Source: Zygnema cylindricum
Taxonomy: Eukaryota > Streptophyta > Zygnematophyceae > Zygnematales > Zygnemataceae
Reading direction: 5' to 3'
Assembly (NCBI GenBank): GCA_037447655.1
Contig: JBBHKE010002889.1
Coordinates: forward strand, 1 to 26,942
DNA: 26,942 nt
Positions 9,381 to 18,859 of this stretch are shown piece by piece; positions within the stretch are counted from its first letter, which is position 1, and each line of letters starts with the position of its first letter. Below the pieces are notes generated by a model. That model was given only the letters and a program-made list of their open reading frames with translations. It was not told the DNA's origin and searched no databases. Both the position numbers and the translations under genes were made by a program.

Positions 9381-11042
9381 TCGAGAAAATTCTACAACCA
9401 GTTGAGAACATGTGCCGCCTGTCATTTGCTTTGCCAAGTAGTTCACAATTATAAAATTTGTAGACAAATCTTTATGTATGATTTTGTGCATAAGCTGTAG
9501 AAAAATAAAGTAGAGAACATGTGGAGCTTTTGCAATGTTTTTCCTCATAAGATATGCATCATTTTATTAGGAAGTGCTAAACAGATGAGATCAATGGAAA
9601 AAAATAAGCTTTTCTTAATAATATAACAAGGGGGACTATGTTAGGATCGAAAGACAAAAATAGCATAAATGATTCAACACAACGAAAGAAAGAGAAGAGG
9701 GTCCGACAAAAGTCATACATATTCACCAAAGTCTTTTCCCCCCTCCAAAATACAATATTTGATAATACTTTTCCCAAATTCTCTCACCTACTTAATACCC
9801 ACAACCATAACAAAGAACAAATTCAACTGATAATAGTACAAAGCAAACTTCCCCTAAGAACGATAGGCAGGTGCAAGTCTAAGTGCGGTGGCCATAGCCT
9901 GTCATGTCACTGTAAGCTACCTTAAGCTACCTCAAGTTGCTATATCTGTAAACTCAAATGAAACGTATGAAATGTAGCAGGATCGCAATAGGATCGGCCG
10001 TACAAAAAGGAGTGTCGTTTCGCCGCCAATTTGAAATAATTTCGCGGTCGTGAAAATTACGATGCGCTTGTCAAAGGTCGCAAAAGTTAAAATTTTAGAT
10101 AACCAAAACCGACCGTTTTTTTTTCTTCAAAATCTGAGTACCCGACGCCCGACCCGGTTATGTCACGCTCCTAAATTGTTAACCGTTAACCGAAACGCGT
10201 TTACGAAAATAAAAGTTAACCGAAACTCAATTTCTCGCGACTACACGTATCCTCTCGTACCCGAAAAAGTACAAAATTATAAAGAAAAAAATAATCATGA
10301 TGTCACGTACTTCCACAATACCAAGAGTACAAAGTACAATAATGTTAGATTGCAAAGACAGTACAAAATTTTCATTTTTTTTCATTTTTTGCTTACCTGA
10401 TCGTAATCGGTTTTTTTTTCTTTTTTCAGTGAATCAACCCCTCGAATCCGCCCGGCCCCCCAAATATGGCAACCAAATCCGTTCCGGATCCGACGCGGGA
10501 GGTCGGTTAACGGTCGGTCACGGTTTCGTTTTACCGTTTGCGACCTCTGGGGCTTGTCTAAACAACATTTAGCCGAATTGAAGGATGCTCGATTCACAAA
10601 ATAACAAGTACCAAAAGCACCAAAGTATTACTATACAAAAAAACACACTAAGGCATAAGTCACATCAGTAATTTCGTTAATTGTACGGCCAACATTACAA
10701 GATGTTGCATTTTGAACAATGTTCAATCGCGCAATGCCCGTAATTCACGTGTTCAAAAAATAGTGGTAACACGTTAATAAAGATTTGATATTGAAAATGG
10801 TCAAATATATTTCACACCGACCAACTTTAACTAAAAATGGTTCTTTAAATACCATGTACTTGCGTACCAAGTGATAGTAAGACACAACTTTTGAACTTCG
10901 TTAAGACGCCTTGTCTTTTACACCATCTAATCTTTTATGGTTTGTGATTTCAACGAAAAAATATGTGCGGGGGAAACCACAAAATTGAAAAGATGTGAGA
11001 GAGGGAGAGAAGCAGCGAAGCTAAAAAAATGGTAGGAACAAC
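9381..11042. other. AT-rich non-coding sequence
   Basis: No gene recognised. Around 10040-10580 there are repeated short GC-rich motifs related to GGTCGGTTAACGGTCGGT and its complement (near 10117, 10177-10190, 10500-10530). This suggests a decayed repeat, but I cannot define its boundaries. Confidence 0.45.
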
Positions 11043-11126
11043 GTAACGGAAGAGCGTTGCCATAAATACTGTGACGGATGAGCGTTGCTAGAAATAGTGT
11101 GACGAATGGGCGTTATCATTCGTTAT
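11043..11126 (+). repeat. three 28-bp imperfect tandem repeats
   Basis: Units at 11043-11070, 11071-11098 and 11099-11126 share the pattern GTGACGGATGAGCGTTGC followed by an A/T-rich tail. The third unit diverges in its second half. Confidence 0.7.
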
Positions 11127-12259
11127 GAGATTACTTTAGTGATTTCGCTTGTATTTTTTAATATTTATGTCATGTGCAAAGTTTTTTGAATTCCGTTAGT
11201 TGCCATCCTAACACGTATGTTTATTATCCAAAGTGTCGCGGCACAATTTTTTTTGTACTGCCAATGGACCTCTTCGAGGTGTAATTGTTGATGGACCTCC
11301 TCGAGGAACATTGTCAGTTATATAAACTTATGAATCAAATACGTTGCGAATGAATATCAAACGGTCATTGTTACCTCCTAGAACTTTAGAGCATATTGGC
11401 AAGATACTTTGTAATGTTGTTCGCTGATAAAAACAAATAAAAGGTATGGCATAATATAGAGAAGTCCGGATTTCAGTAAACAGCCTCATTTTTCTTCCCA
11501 TTGAACTTAACCGTAATACTACAAACCAAAGAAATAGAAAGGAATAGATTTTATTGCCAAAAACGCAATCGTAATACCATCAAAGTACAAAACATGATTG
11601 TCACTAAAACGAATTGATGACCAAAAAAGGTAAAAAACCAAAATCTTCAAGGACTAAATACACAACAAAAGTGGTTTAAAAGCCTAAAGGAAAAGAAAGA
11701 AAGCAAGTAAAAAGAAACTAAACAATTGAAACATAACAAACTACCAAACACACACAAGCCTGAGACTACGACCAACTAAAGACCAACTAAAGATTAAAAC
11801 AACGAATATCGTCCATATGCGCTGGGTGGAACTGGGGTAAGTCTCCCATTCCTCGTCCATCAGTCACCACCGTGCTCTATTAGATAATGGCCGAAGCTTG
11901 GGAACGTTAAAGGGCGATGAAGATACATTGGCGGAAGAAATTCGACATGAGCGCTAGAGAAGGGTTGTCAAGACCACTAACTTTGAAAGGTGGTCGAGCG
12001 CAGTCGCGAAAAAAGTTGTCAAAAGACGAGTTTAAGGTCCTATATATTTCGAAAGCAAATGGAAACTATCTGCTAGGTCTCGGTGCGCGTAGTCACGTTC
12101 TTTGGAAGCTGCCGCATCCCGAGCCGCAACAACAATATGTAATGTCGCGCGTGAGGAAACATGGGATCTTGTAGGTTTTGTGAGGACTACATCCCCAGTG
12201 TTTCCGCCGCACCATGTAGAAAAAAATGATCCAAACAAGGGCCCCGTATACCCCTAGAT
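11127..12259. other. no gene recognised
   Basis: A/T- and A-rich sequence, especially 11520-11800. Short ORFs near 11917-12238 overlap on both strands and have no recognisable domain. I see nothing supportable apart from the duplicated hairpin motif listed separately. Confidence 0.45.
11264..11307 (+). repeat. duplicated hairpin motif
   Basis: ATGGACCTCTTCGAGGT at 11264 and ATGGACCTCCTCGAGGA at 11291 are 27 bp apart. Each contains a small inverted repeat (CCTC...GAGG). Function unknown. Confidence 0.6.
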
Positions 12260-12262
12260 TGA

Positions 12263-12470
12263 GGCCTTAGCCTTCTCTTTCTCCCTCTCTCACTTCCTCA
12301 ATTCATCTTCCTAACTTCTCCCTTATTAGGCTGCCAACCTGTTTTTTGTTGTTTATCTCTTCCTCTCTTCCTCTCTCCCTCTCTTTCTCCATAACCCACA
12401 CTATCTAATTTCTCTATTTCTCGTTTTCTAATATTATAGAACACCTTTATTCTCCTCTCTCTCTTAAAAT
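12263..12470 (+). repeat. polypyrimidine (CT-rich) tract
   Basis: About 200 bp dominated by CTCT/TTCC runs on the plus strand. Such tracts occur in plant 5' leaders and in retroelement leaders. It lies upstream of the block leading to the 13959 ORF, but no direct link can be shown. Confidence 0.6.
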
Positions 12471-12479
12471 CCACAATAC

Positions 12480-13700
12480 TACCAATGGGTTCCTATTTAC
12501 CTCCGATTTGAGACGATTAATATGTCCAGCTCGTGTGCTTTACAGGAACGCCTTTATCTCACAATGGATTTTCGGGCCATTTCTCCCCTGTACTGTCATC
12601 GGAGTACGGAGGAAGGAGGGCACCCAGCCGGATGAGATTCTTGTATTTTCTAAACTGAGCGGAACGCACTTTCTTTGGCGCCTAACGGAGGCCGGACCAC
12701 CAAGTTATTCCATCTCACAAATTGCAATTCCGTTACATGGGACCAGTTTACACCAGCCCTCGTGGGGAATACATTGTGGATTGCCACGTAAGTTTTCGGA
12801 TTGTCGTCTAGATTATGCTGTTAGCTGTAAGTAGGAATTCAGTTCAGGTTCAGCTGACTTTTGGTACATTAATTACCTTATGTCAAATTCTTGCACTTTT
12901 GTGTCCTTTTTAGTACTTTGTCTTATAAAAGTGGAACAAATAATGACTTTCGCCCGCGGATCTAGCCGTAGTTTGGTGCATAACTTTTTGCCCCAAGCGT
13001 GGTACGGATTAATTTGTCTTATGTCAGTTCCATTACACTTGCTTGCCGCTCATTGGCTAGTAGCACAGATTTGACTTTTGGACTTGAGCTTGGACAAACT
13101 TTTGATGTATAAGGCACTGGGAGCTAAAGGAGACAGGTTGCTTTTCCGTATTGTCTCCTGTGAAAACCCTCAGAAATTCCAACAAACCTTATTTGGAGAA
13201 TCTTTGCTTGTTTTTGACTTTATTGCCATCTTGGTTTTGGGATTTGTCTTGTCTGGGAAATCATAGTCTAAGTGGGTAGTTGGCAATATCTTCCCTTTTG
13301 GGTGATTTTTTGATTTTTTGCTGTTTGAAACCGAGAAGAGTTTGGTCGGTTCCGAGCTGCGGACACCGAGGGGTGAAAGAATGCCATACCAAATTGCGAT
13401 ATCGTCAAGAGAGGGGTCGCCTTTTTTTCATTGTCATCGTTAATTTCCGGGGCATGTTTAACTTGCTTCACTATATTTCACATATTTAATCTTCTATTCT
13501 CTTTTTTTGGGCAAGGTGATATTGTTAAATCTGAAACACCCAATCATATTATTTCTATATTTCTACGTGGTAGTGCATTTGTGTCTTCATTTGTAGTTCC
13601 CTTTTCTTTTTGGCGTGACCTTTCTAGAGCAAACTGCAACCTTTTTGATCAGAACAGTGGGTTTTGAGGGGACAAGTGTTAAAGACTGTCAGTGGATAAA
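12480..13700 (+). other. unassigned sequence upstream of the LINE-like ORF
   Basis: Less AT-rich than 7831-12260 but without a recognisable protein. A weak internal repeat is visible: TGGTACATTAATTACCTTAT near 12861 and TGGTACGGATTAATTTGTCT near 13001, each followed by TATGTCA and a similar stretch. It could be the long 5' leader of the element whose ORF starts at 13959; this is inference only. Confidence 0.35.
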
Positions 13701-13963
13701 GCACAGTACTGAAAAGCCACCTGTTCGCTCGGATTAGAGGGGATACGAGCTTTTACTTTAGAAGCTCTCTTTTTGGAAGTGAGCTCCGGTTACATTTATT
13801 ACTTCTTCTCTCGTTACCTCTGTCATCATGGGGCACAGTACTGAAAAGCCACCTGTCTGCTCGGATTAGAGGGGATAGGAGCTTTGACTTTATATGCTCT
13901 CTTTTTGGAGTGAGCTCCAGTTAAAGTTATTACTTCTTCTCTCGTTACTTTTGTCATCATGGG
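13701..13963 (+). repeat. 131-132 bp tandem leader duplication ending at ORF start
   Basis: Unit 1 (13701-13832) and unit 2 (13833-13963) match along their full length: GCACAGTACTGAAAAGCC, GGATTAGAGGGGATA, CTCTCTTTTTGGA, TTACTTCTTCTCTCGTTAC, GTCATCATGGGG. Each ends in the same ATG context. The ATG of unit 1 (13828) leads nowhere because the leader repeats; that of unit 2 (13959) opens the downstream ORF. This looks like the promoter or leader monomers of some LINEs. Confidence 0.85.
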
Positions 13964-15170
13964 GGGAGGAGAGACTCCACATAATGGATCTGGAGAGCAG
14001 GGTCAGCCTCGGATGTCAAAGGAGTCTGTACCTATGGAGATTGTCTTTGATTCTCTAGCCAAGGAACCAGCTGAGGCCACTTCTCCCCCATCTCCTCCTA
14101 GTCTAACTCCCAAATATTTTCCCTCTTTGGCGGAGGCCGCCAAGGACTTTGCCGAGGAAAGGAGGGAGGCCAAGGCACGGGCTCAGGAAAGGAACCGAGT
14201 GTCACCTAAGGCCTTGCTAAAGAGGCAAGCTTAGAGGGAGCCCCGATTAGGTCCTCTTCTGGAGGTCGGGCTTCATACCAGATCCAAGCTACCCCGGGCC
14301 GAGATTCAGATTGACCCCGCAGTTTTGGCAGATCCACGCCGCCCTGGTCGCAAGGAAATCGTTGCCCTTCATGACCTCCATGAGGTGAAGGTGAAGAAGG
14401 AGTTGGTGTAGAGAGTGGCTTGGACGGATAGAGTCAGGGTGGTTAGACCTGTGGGAGGGGTGGTGGAGAACTTGAGTAGCTCTTTGGAGAGAATCTCTTC
14501 ACAGTTTGTGCAGGACCGGTCTCAGAGGGATCTCTATTCTCGTCCTCCTCCATCGTCCTCTCACGACACCGCAGCCAGCAGACCTTCCCAGGGACGGACC
14601 ACATCGTGGTCTCGTAGAGGGGAAGAGGTTTGACCACAGGGACAGCAAGGGGAGATTCGCACCTCTTCTCAAGGAAGAGACTTCCCCAACTCCAGTGTTA
14701 GCCTTCACCGAGAGAGCTTCTCCTACAACACCTCTTGTGCGCACTTCTAGAGGGCTTTGGCGATCCAAACCTACTGATCGAGAGGTTCCGGGTATTGGTC
14801 CAGAAGATTTGTCAGAAGGACGGGGACGGACCAGACCTAATGATCCCGAAATTCCGGGGATGGGGATAGCGGATATTACCAAAGTAGTCGAAAGAGCCCA
14901 GGAACTAGTGAAAGTTCTAATATCCTGCTACATAGTTGCCGACCGCCGATAGGTTGGGAGGCCTTGAGGCAGGAAGTCGTGCGGTGGAATAGTAATTGAA
15001 CTCATCCATATGCCTGGCGTAGGCTGAGCGATTCTCAGCGGGATTCCTCCTCCAGGGACTCGACTAATGTTCCGAAGAGCGCACAGGAACCTCCCTGCAC
15101 GCACTTGCTCTAGCACCTTCCACAAGAACCAACAGAAAGCCTTCATCGGGAAAAGGGGAAAACATCCAGA
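13959..15170 (+). pseudogene. LINE-like ORF1 relic, part 1 (interrupted by element A)
   Basis: The ORF starts at ATG 13959 (GTCATCATGGGG context) and reads 91 codons to a TAG at 14232. Coding-like sequence continues in shifted frames to the element A insertion point. The product is hydrophilic, Pro/Ser-rich and then strongly charged. A helical, Glu/Arg-rich segment lies around residues 52-75 (SLAEAAKDFAEERREAKARA). Later parts contain Arg/Ser-rich stretches (14415-14640) and end PTESLHREKGKTSR at about 15130-15170. That last frame continues without a shift at 21460 beyond element A, which supports a single original ORF. No catalytic domain is seen. A basic, Pro-rich ORF1 ahead of a LINE RT (26575 on) is the best fit, but the link to that RT is inferred from position. 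Confidence 0.5.
15166..15170 (+). repeat. candidate 5' target-site duplication of element A
   Basis: CCAGA immediately before the 5' LTR compares with ACAGA (21455-21459) immediately after the 3' LTR: four of five bases match, the 5-bp size usual for copia. Removing element A and one copy restores the reading frame of the flanking ORF. Confidence 0.5.
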
Positions 15171-15320
15171 CGCGCTAAATAAGTAGTTTTGCATTTCTAG
15201 GCCCAAAAGCCAATAGGGAAACAGATAAAGAAAATCATAAAGGTGTCTTGCCCCTGCCATCTGTTGTGGTCACTGAAGGAGATGGAGCCATGGCTGCCTC
15301 AGCTTCATAGGAGGGACTAA

Positions 15321-15340
15321 AGAGTGACTTAAGTCACTCT
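15321..15340. promoter_or_regulatory. 20-bp perfect palindrome, 5' LTR A
   Basis: AGAGTGACTTAAGTCACTCT is its own reverse complement. It lies 10 bp before the tRNA-like block. It is identical in the 3' LTR (20631-20650) and nearly so in LTR B (26368-26387). It could be a dimeric transcription-factor site or form a cruciform or RNA hairpin. Confidence 0.75.
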
Positions 15341-15350
15341 CAACAAAAGG

Positions 15351-15413
15351 TTGAGTTTGACAGGACTCAAACCCACGATCGGCAGAGCGCGGCATAGCCG
15401 TTAGTAGAAGTCC
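15351..15413 (-). other. tRNA-like module, 5' LTR A (A-box part deleted)
   Basis: Minus-strand GGGTTTGAGTCC matches a Pol III B-box / T-loop. Compared with the 3' LTR, the segment holding the A-box-like sequence is missing between CCGTTAG and TAGAAGTCC. Confidence 0.5.
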
Positions 15414-16108
15414 GTTAGGAAATATAGGGTTTGATAAGTATTTAAACTATTGTATAATTCTGAAACCATTTAATTAAAATATGGAAGAATGAACATATAA
15501 CTTGTTAAGGTTTAGTGTGAACGTCATTTAGCACGAAACAAATGAATCGGACATTTGTTTGAATGGTCGACATTTAATGTCGAGTTTAATCCAACGGCGC
15601 ACATCATTGCCGAGATCGCGGAATGGTCACTTTGGCTTTTATGGACGTGGCATGACCTGGCGCCGTGTGGAACGATGACATTCGGCTGCGGGAATTTCGG
15701 AAAATATACGAACGAGTGGAAAAGTGATACTGTCCACTCAGTAGCCTTGTCGTACACCGGCAGTACAGAAAGGACATCAGCCATAGTACCTTTTTGTACC
15801 TTACAATTATATGATTGGTTGGTATTTTAGTAGATAGGGGTTGTGAGAGAGGTTTAGGACTTAGGAAATTTTGGTAGATAGTCACCTCTCTCTCTAAGAG
15901 AGCGATGTAAAAATTGATATTTTTGCTGGCTCATACTGTATTGCATGGTTGGCCGTTTTCAATGATTCTTTTTGCTACGTACTTAGGGGAGTCCACGCTG
16001 CACAAAGGTACAGTCAAACTGTCATTTTGCCTTCCTGTAGAGAAATGGTTGTGGCTTGAATTGGGTTAGTTAAATACTATCTAGAGGCTTCCTGTATTCT
16101 GTGGTCCA

Positions 16109-17238
16109 ATGGAGGACACAGGATTCCAGGTTATGGGCCCACCCTCTAGGGTGCCCACATTCAATGGATCTGGGTTCAGCTATTGGGAAGCCATGTTGAT
16201 GGGAGCTTTGTGCGAAAGACGATACTAGGGTATCGTAAATGGACAAGTGAAACGTCCACCTTTGGGAACTCCACGGGGATTTGGAGGAGTAAGGTTTCCT
16301 ACAGCAACGGCTGCCTCAGCTGAGGAGGCAGATGATGGGGACAACTATGTGTCCGAAAAGGGGAAAGGGAAGGAGACACCACGTACTCTTATTTCCACAA
16401 TACCGGGAGCGGCGACTCTGAAGACCGCGGAGAACGATACTCAAATGTGGGAGGATGTAAACATGGTTGCCAAGAACTTCATTTTGAGGCACCAAACGTA
16501 AGCTTTGGCCACCCCTCATCTTCACATTTACAAGGCTGAGGAGTTGTGGGTGAGTTTGGTGGAGGTTAATAGAGCTGGAACTATTTAGGAGCTCCAGTTG
16601 GCTGAGCAAAAGCTAGTGAGTTATACTTACAAACTAGGAAAGATGTTAGATTATTGTAATGATCTTTTTTGTTTGTATATGGAGATGGACATTGCCGGGT
16701 GGACAGGTACAATGAAAAGGAAAGTTAACACCCTTATCATGAAGTTACCAGATGAGTAAGAGAACATAGTGTACCGCGTACATGAAATGCCTGATAGTTC
16801 ATGAAAATGGAACACAATGGTATGGATGATACTTGTGCAGAAAAACACAATGGAGATTTGGATAGGAGGAAAGAGCATTCAAGCTCTAGCAGCAGGAGGG
16901 GACTGATGGGGGAAGGACCCGAAGAAACCGTACAAAGGGGAAAGAGATCATTCTGGAGGACCTAGTCCCCCAAAAGGCCTTTGTCATTTTTGCAAAAAGC
17001 CGAGACCCTTCATCGCAGATTGTGTCAAGCTGTCGGAGCTGAGGCTCGAAAAGAACCGTGGAGGGGGTTCTTTCGAAAGGAGGAAAAAGGCACTTGTGGT
17101 TACAAAAGTGACAAGAGAAACCGAAGATGAGTCTTCTAACGAGGATGGGGAGCTTCTTCTTGACGAGAGTTTGGAGGAGACGGAGATCCCTCGGAGACAG
17201 AACTGTGCCCTTGGAGCAATTCGGTAAGCTCCACGGAA
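16109..17238 (+). pseudogene. gag: gag of element A (capsid/nucleocapsid)
   Basis: Gag forms the particle and binds element RNA. One frame runs from ATG 16109 (in the end of the LTR) or ATG 16133 (inside the primer site) to about 17235. It is broken by stops at 16226, 16499, 16586, 16757, 16802, 16904 and 17225 but has no obvious frameshift until the protease. The N-terminus after the second ATG reads GPPSRVPTFNGSGFSYWEA, matching copia gag openings. The nucleocapsid CCHC knuckle is at 16982-17023 as CHFCKKPRPFIADC, with the His replaced by Pro; element B keeps the His. A Lys/Arg-rich then acidic tail follows. Most stops are one transition from the codon seen in B (TGG to TAG at 16226, CAA to TAA at 16499). 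Confidence 0.88.
16129..16143 (+). promoter_or_regulatory. primer-binding site: internal (half-tRNA) initiator tRNA-Met
   Basis: GGTTATGGGCCCACC directly follows the 5' LTR. It is the exact complement of 15 nt spanning the anticodon loop and 5' stem of plant initiator tRNA-Met (GGUGGGCCCAUAACC). The same 15 bases follow the LTR in element B, while both 3' LTRs (A, C) diverge exactly here. The usual plant copia site complementary to the tRNA 3' end (TGGTATCAGAGC) is not seen nearby. The layout matches Drosophila copia and yeast Ty5, which prime with an anticodon-cleaved half tRNA. Confidence 0.8.
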
Positions 17239-17815
17239 GGATGGATCATCGACTAAGGTGCATCCATGCATATGTGTCGTGATAAAGAACTCTTATCTAA
17301 GCTAAGAAAGATCCCTACTGTAGAGATAGAGTATGGGGATGGGAGAGTGGTTACTACAGATCTAGTGGGGTTTGTAGATCTGAAAGTCTTAGTAGAGGGT
17401 AAGACTTCTATACTTACATTCTCAGATGTACTTTACATTCCTGACCTGAGTAAAAATCTTGTCTCTACGTCTGTGTTAGATGACAAAGAGTTTGATACCT
17501 TCACTAGAAAGGGAGTCTTTACTACTAAGTATGGGGATGAAGTTTACTTCACGACAGATAAGGGTAGCCAAGGAATGTTTAGGCTTTACCTGAGTAATGA
17601 AAAGAAGAATGCTTACTATGTTGGTGTTCCTAAGGTGATGATTGGGCATAAGGGGTTGGGGCATGTGCATTTTGATAGGTTGAGGGAAATGAAAAAGCTT
17701 GGGATAGTAGAAGACATTCAGTTTGGGGATAATGAAATGATGGATGATTGTAGCGGGCTCAAGGTAAGGCTCATAGACTTCCCTTTCCCAGAGCTGTCAC
17801 ATACAAAGGTGAGAA
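17239..17815 (+). pseudogene. protease and pre-integrase region of element A
   Basis: The frame starting at about 17239 encodes the aspartic protease. The active-site stretch reads GWIID-stop-GAS at 17239-17265, where the Ser codon of the D-S/T-G motif has become TAA; B reads DSSAS there. Downstream are typical copia protease/linker blocks (VVTTDLVGFVDLKVLVEGKT, LYIPDLSKNLVSTSVL). The GAG-pre-integrase zinc region follows, with GHVHFDRLREMKKLG at about 17658-17700. A deletion near 17755-17765, relative to B, removes the CPQGKAHR zinc-ligand stretch and shifts the frame, leading to the TAG at 17821. Confidence 0.85.
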
Positions 17816-18698
17816 AGTATTAGACTTGGTCCACACAAATATTTGGGGGCTTGGAAAAGTACCTTCAGTTGGAGGAAAGAGGTTTATGATGACAATAACC
17901 GATGACTGGTCTAGATACTCTAGAGTCTACTTTATAAAAACAAAGTCTGAAGCATCAACTTACTTCAAAGTATATAAAACATGGAGTGAGAAGTTGCATG
18001 AAGCCTTCATTAAGAGGATAAGGAGTGATAATGGGGAGGGATATACCTCTAACCAGTTTGAGGAATATTTGAGAGATGAGGGAGTGCAACACCAGAAAAT
18101 TGTACCATATAACCCGAAACAAAATGGGGTAGCTGAGAGGTTGAATCGAACACTAGGAGATAGTGCATGCAGTATGCTGGCCGACAAGAAAATAGGAAAG
18201 AGATTTTGGGAAAAAACAATGAATTGTGCCAATTACATTAAGAATAGAGTCCTTACCTCAGCTGTAAAGGGAGTGACACCTTATGAGAGATGGGTTGGAA
18301 GGAAACCACATATCTTCCACCTTAAAGTATTCGGTAGCCAAGTCTACAGTCTTAACACGGATAGGAAAAACTGGAAACTAGATGCTAAAGGAAAACCTGG
18401 ATACTTTGTGGGATATGATGAGGATGTCAAGGGATATAGAGTCTATGACTTAGCAAAGAAAAATATCATTCTGGTCAAACACCTAGTTGTCATGGATGAA
18501 GGGAAGTCATTTGACCCTTTCAAATATACAAAGAAGATAAGAATCAGATTTGAGTCCGAGAGTGAGGAGAACTCGCTCGTTCCCGAAAAGGACATGAATG
18601 AAACCTTGATTGCAGATTCAAGGGAGATCCGAGATAGAATAGACTTACCAGAAATCTCACATACTCTTATGGACTTCGAGGAGATAGGAGAAGTTTGA
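17816..18698 (+). pseudogene. integrase of element A
   Basis: The best-preserved part: one open frame of 290 codons from the conserved LDLVHT block to a TGA at 18696. Integrase inserts the cDNA into the genome using a D,D,E triad. The first Asp position reads HTNIWG, with Asn in place of Asp (B has HTDI). The second is in RSDNGEGYTS (18025-18050) and the Glu is in NGVAERLNRTL (18124-18156), the normal copia spacing. The C-terminal part has TPYERWVGRKP and GYFVGYDEDVKGYRVYDL, typical of copia integrases. The Asp-to-Asn change alone would abolish catalysis in a retroviral-type integrase. Confidence 0.92.
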
Positions 18699-18859
18699 CC
18701 AGAACTGTCTCCCATGGACAGGGGAGGCGATGAGACAGTGAGGAGAAATCCAAGACTTCCATCCATTCTAGCTTCGGAGTTTGAAGGAGGAAGAAGGAGC
18801 AGCAAAAGGATACAAAAAAAGAAGCCGCTCATAAGGTAACTAAGCCATCTCACCCAAAT
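18699..18859 (+). other. integrase-RT linker of element A
   Basis: Degraded coding sequence, with shifted frames and stops, connecting the integrase C-terminus to RT. It has no defined domain. Confidence 0.6.

Larger units (their letters stand above)
15171..16128 (+). repeat. 5' LTR of element A
   Basis: Aligned with the 3' LTR at 20453-21454 from AAATAAGTAG onward. The expected TGTTGA start has decayed to CGCGCT. It ends GGATTCCA directly before the primer site. It carries the 20-bp palindrome, a tRNA-like block that has lost about 17-20 bp of its A-box part, an inverted CCAAT (GATTGG near 15814), a decayed TATA region near 15907, and an ATG at 16109 in frame with gag. Confidence 0.88.

Noticed and set aside
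10050-10572. Possible gene in the 10.0-10.6 kb block
   Set aside because: Open segments are short, low-complexity and lack motifs; repeated GGTCGGTTAACGG-type words point to a decayed repeat instead.
11917-12238. Overlapping ORFs on both strands
   Set aside because: Neither has recognisable motifs and they contradict each other; insufficient support.
12508-12834. A 108-codon ORF that might be a host exon
   Set aside because: No recognisable domain, and I could not connect convincing splice sites to neighbouring ORFs; left as unassigned.
15555-15885. ORFs on both strands in the middle of the 5' LTR of A, with similar ones at 20902-21084 and 25866-26179
   Set aside because: They lie in LTR sequence, overlap on opposite strands and are not conserved in frame between LTR copies; chance ORFs.
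16129-16150. Canonical plant copia primer site (complement of the tRNA-Met 3' end)
   Set aside because: No TGGTATCAGAGC-like sequence was found after either 5' LTR; the anticodon-region match fits the LTR boundary in both copies.
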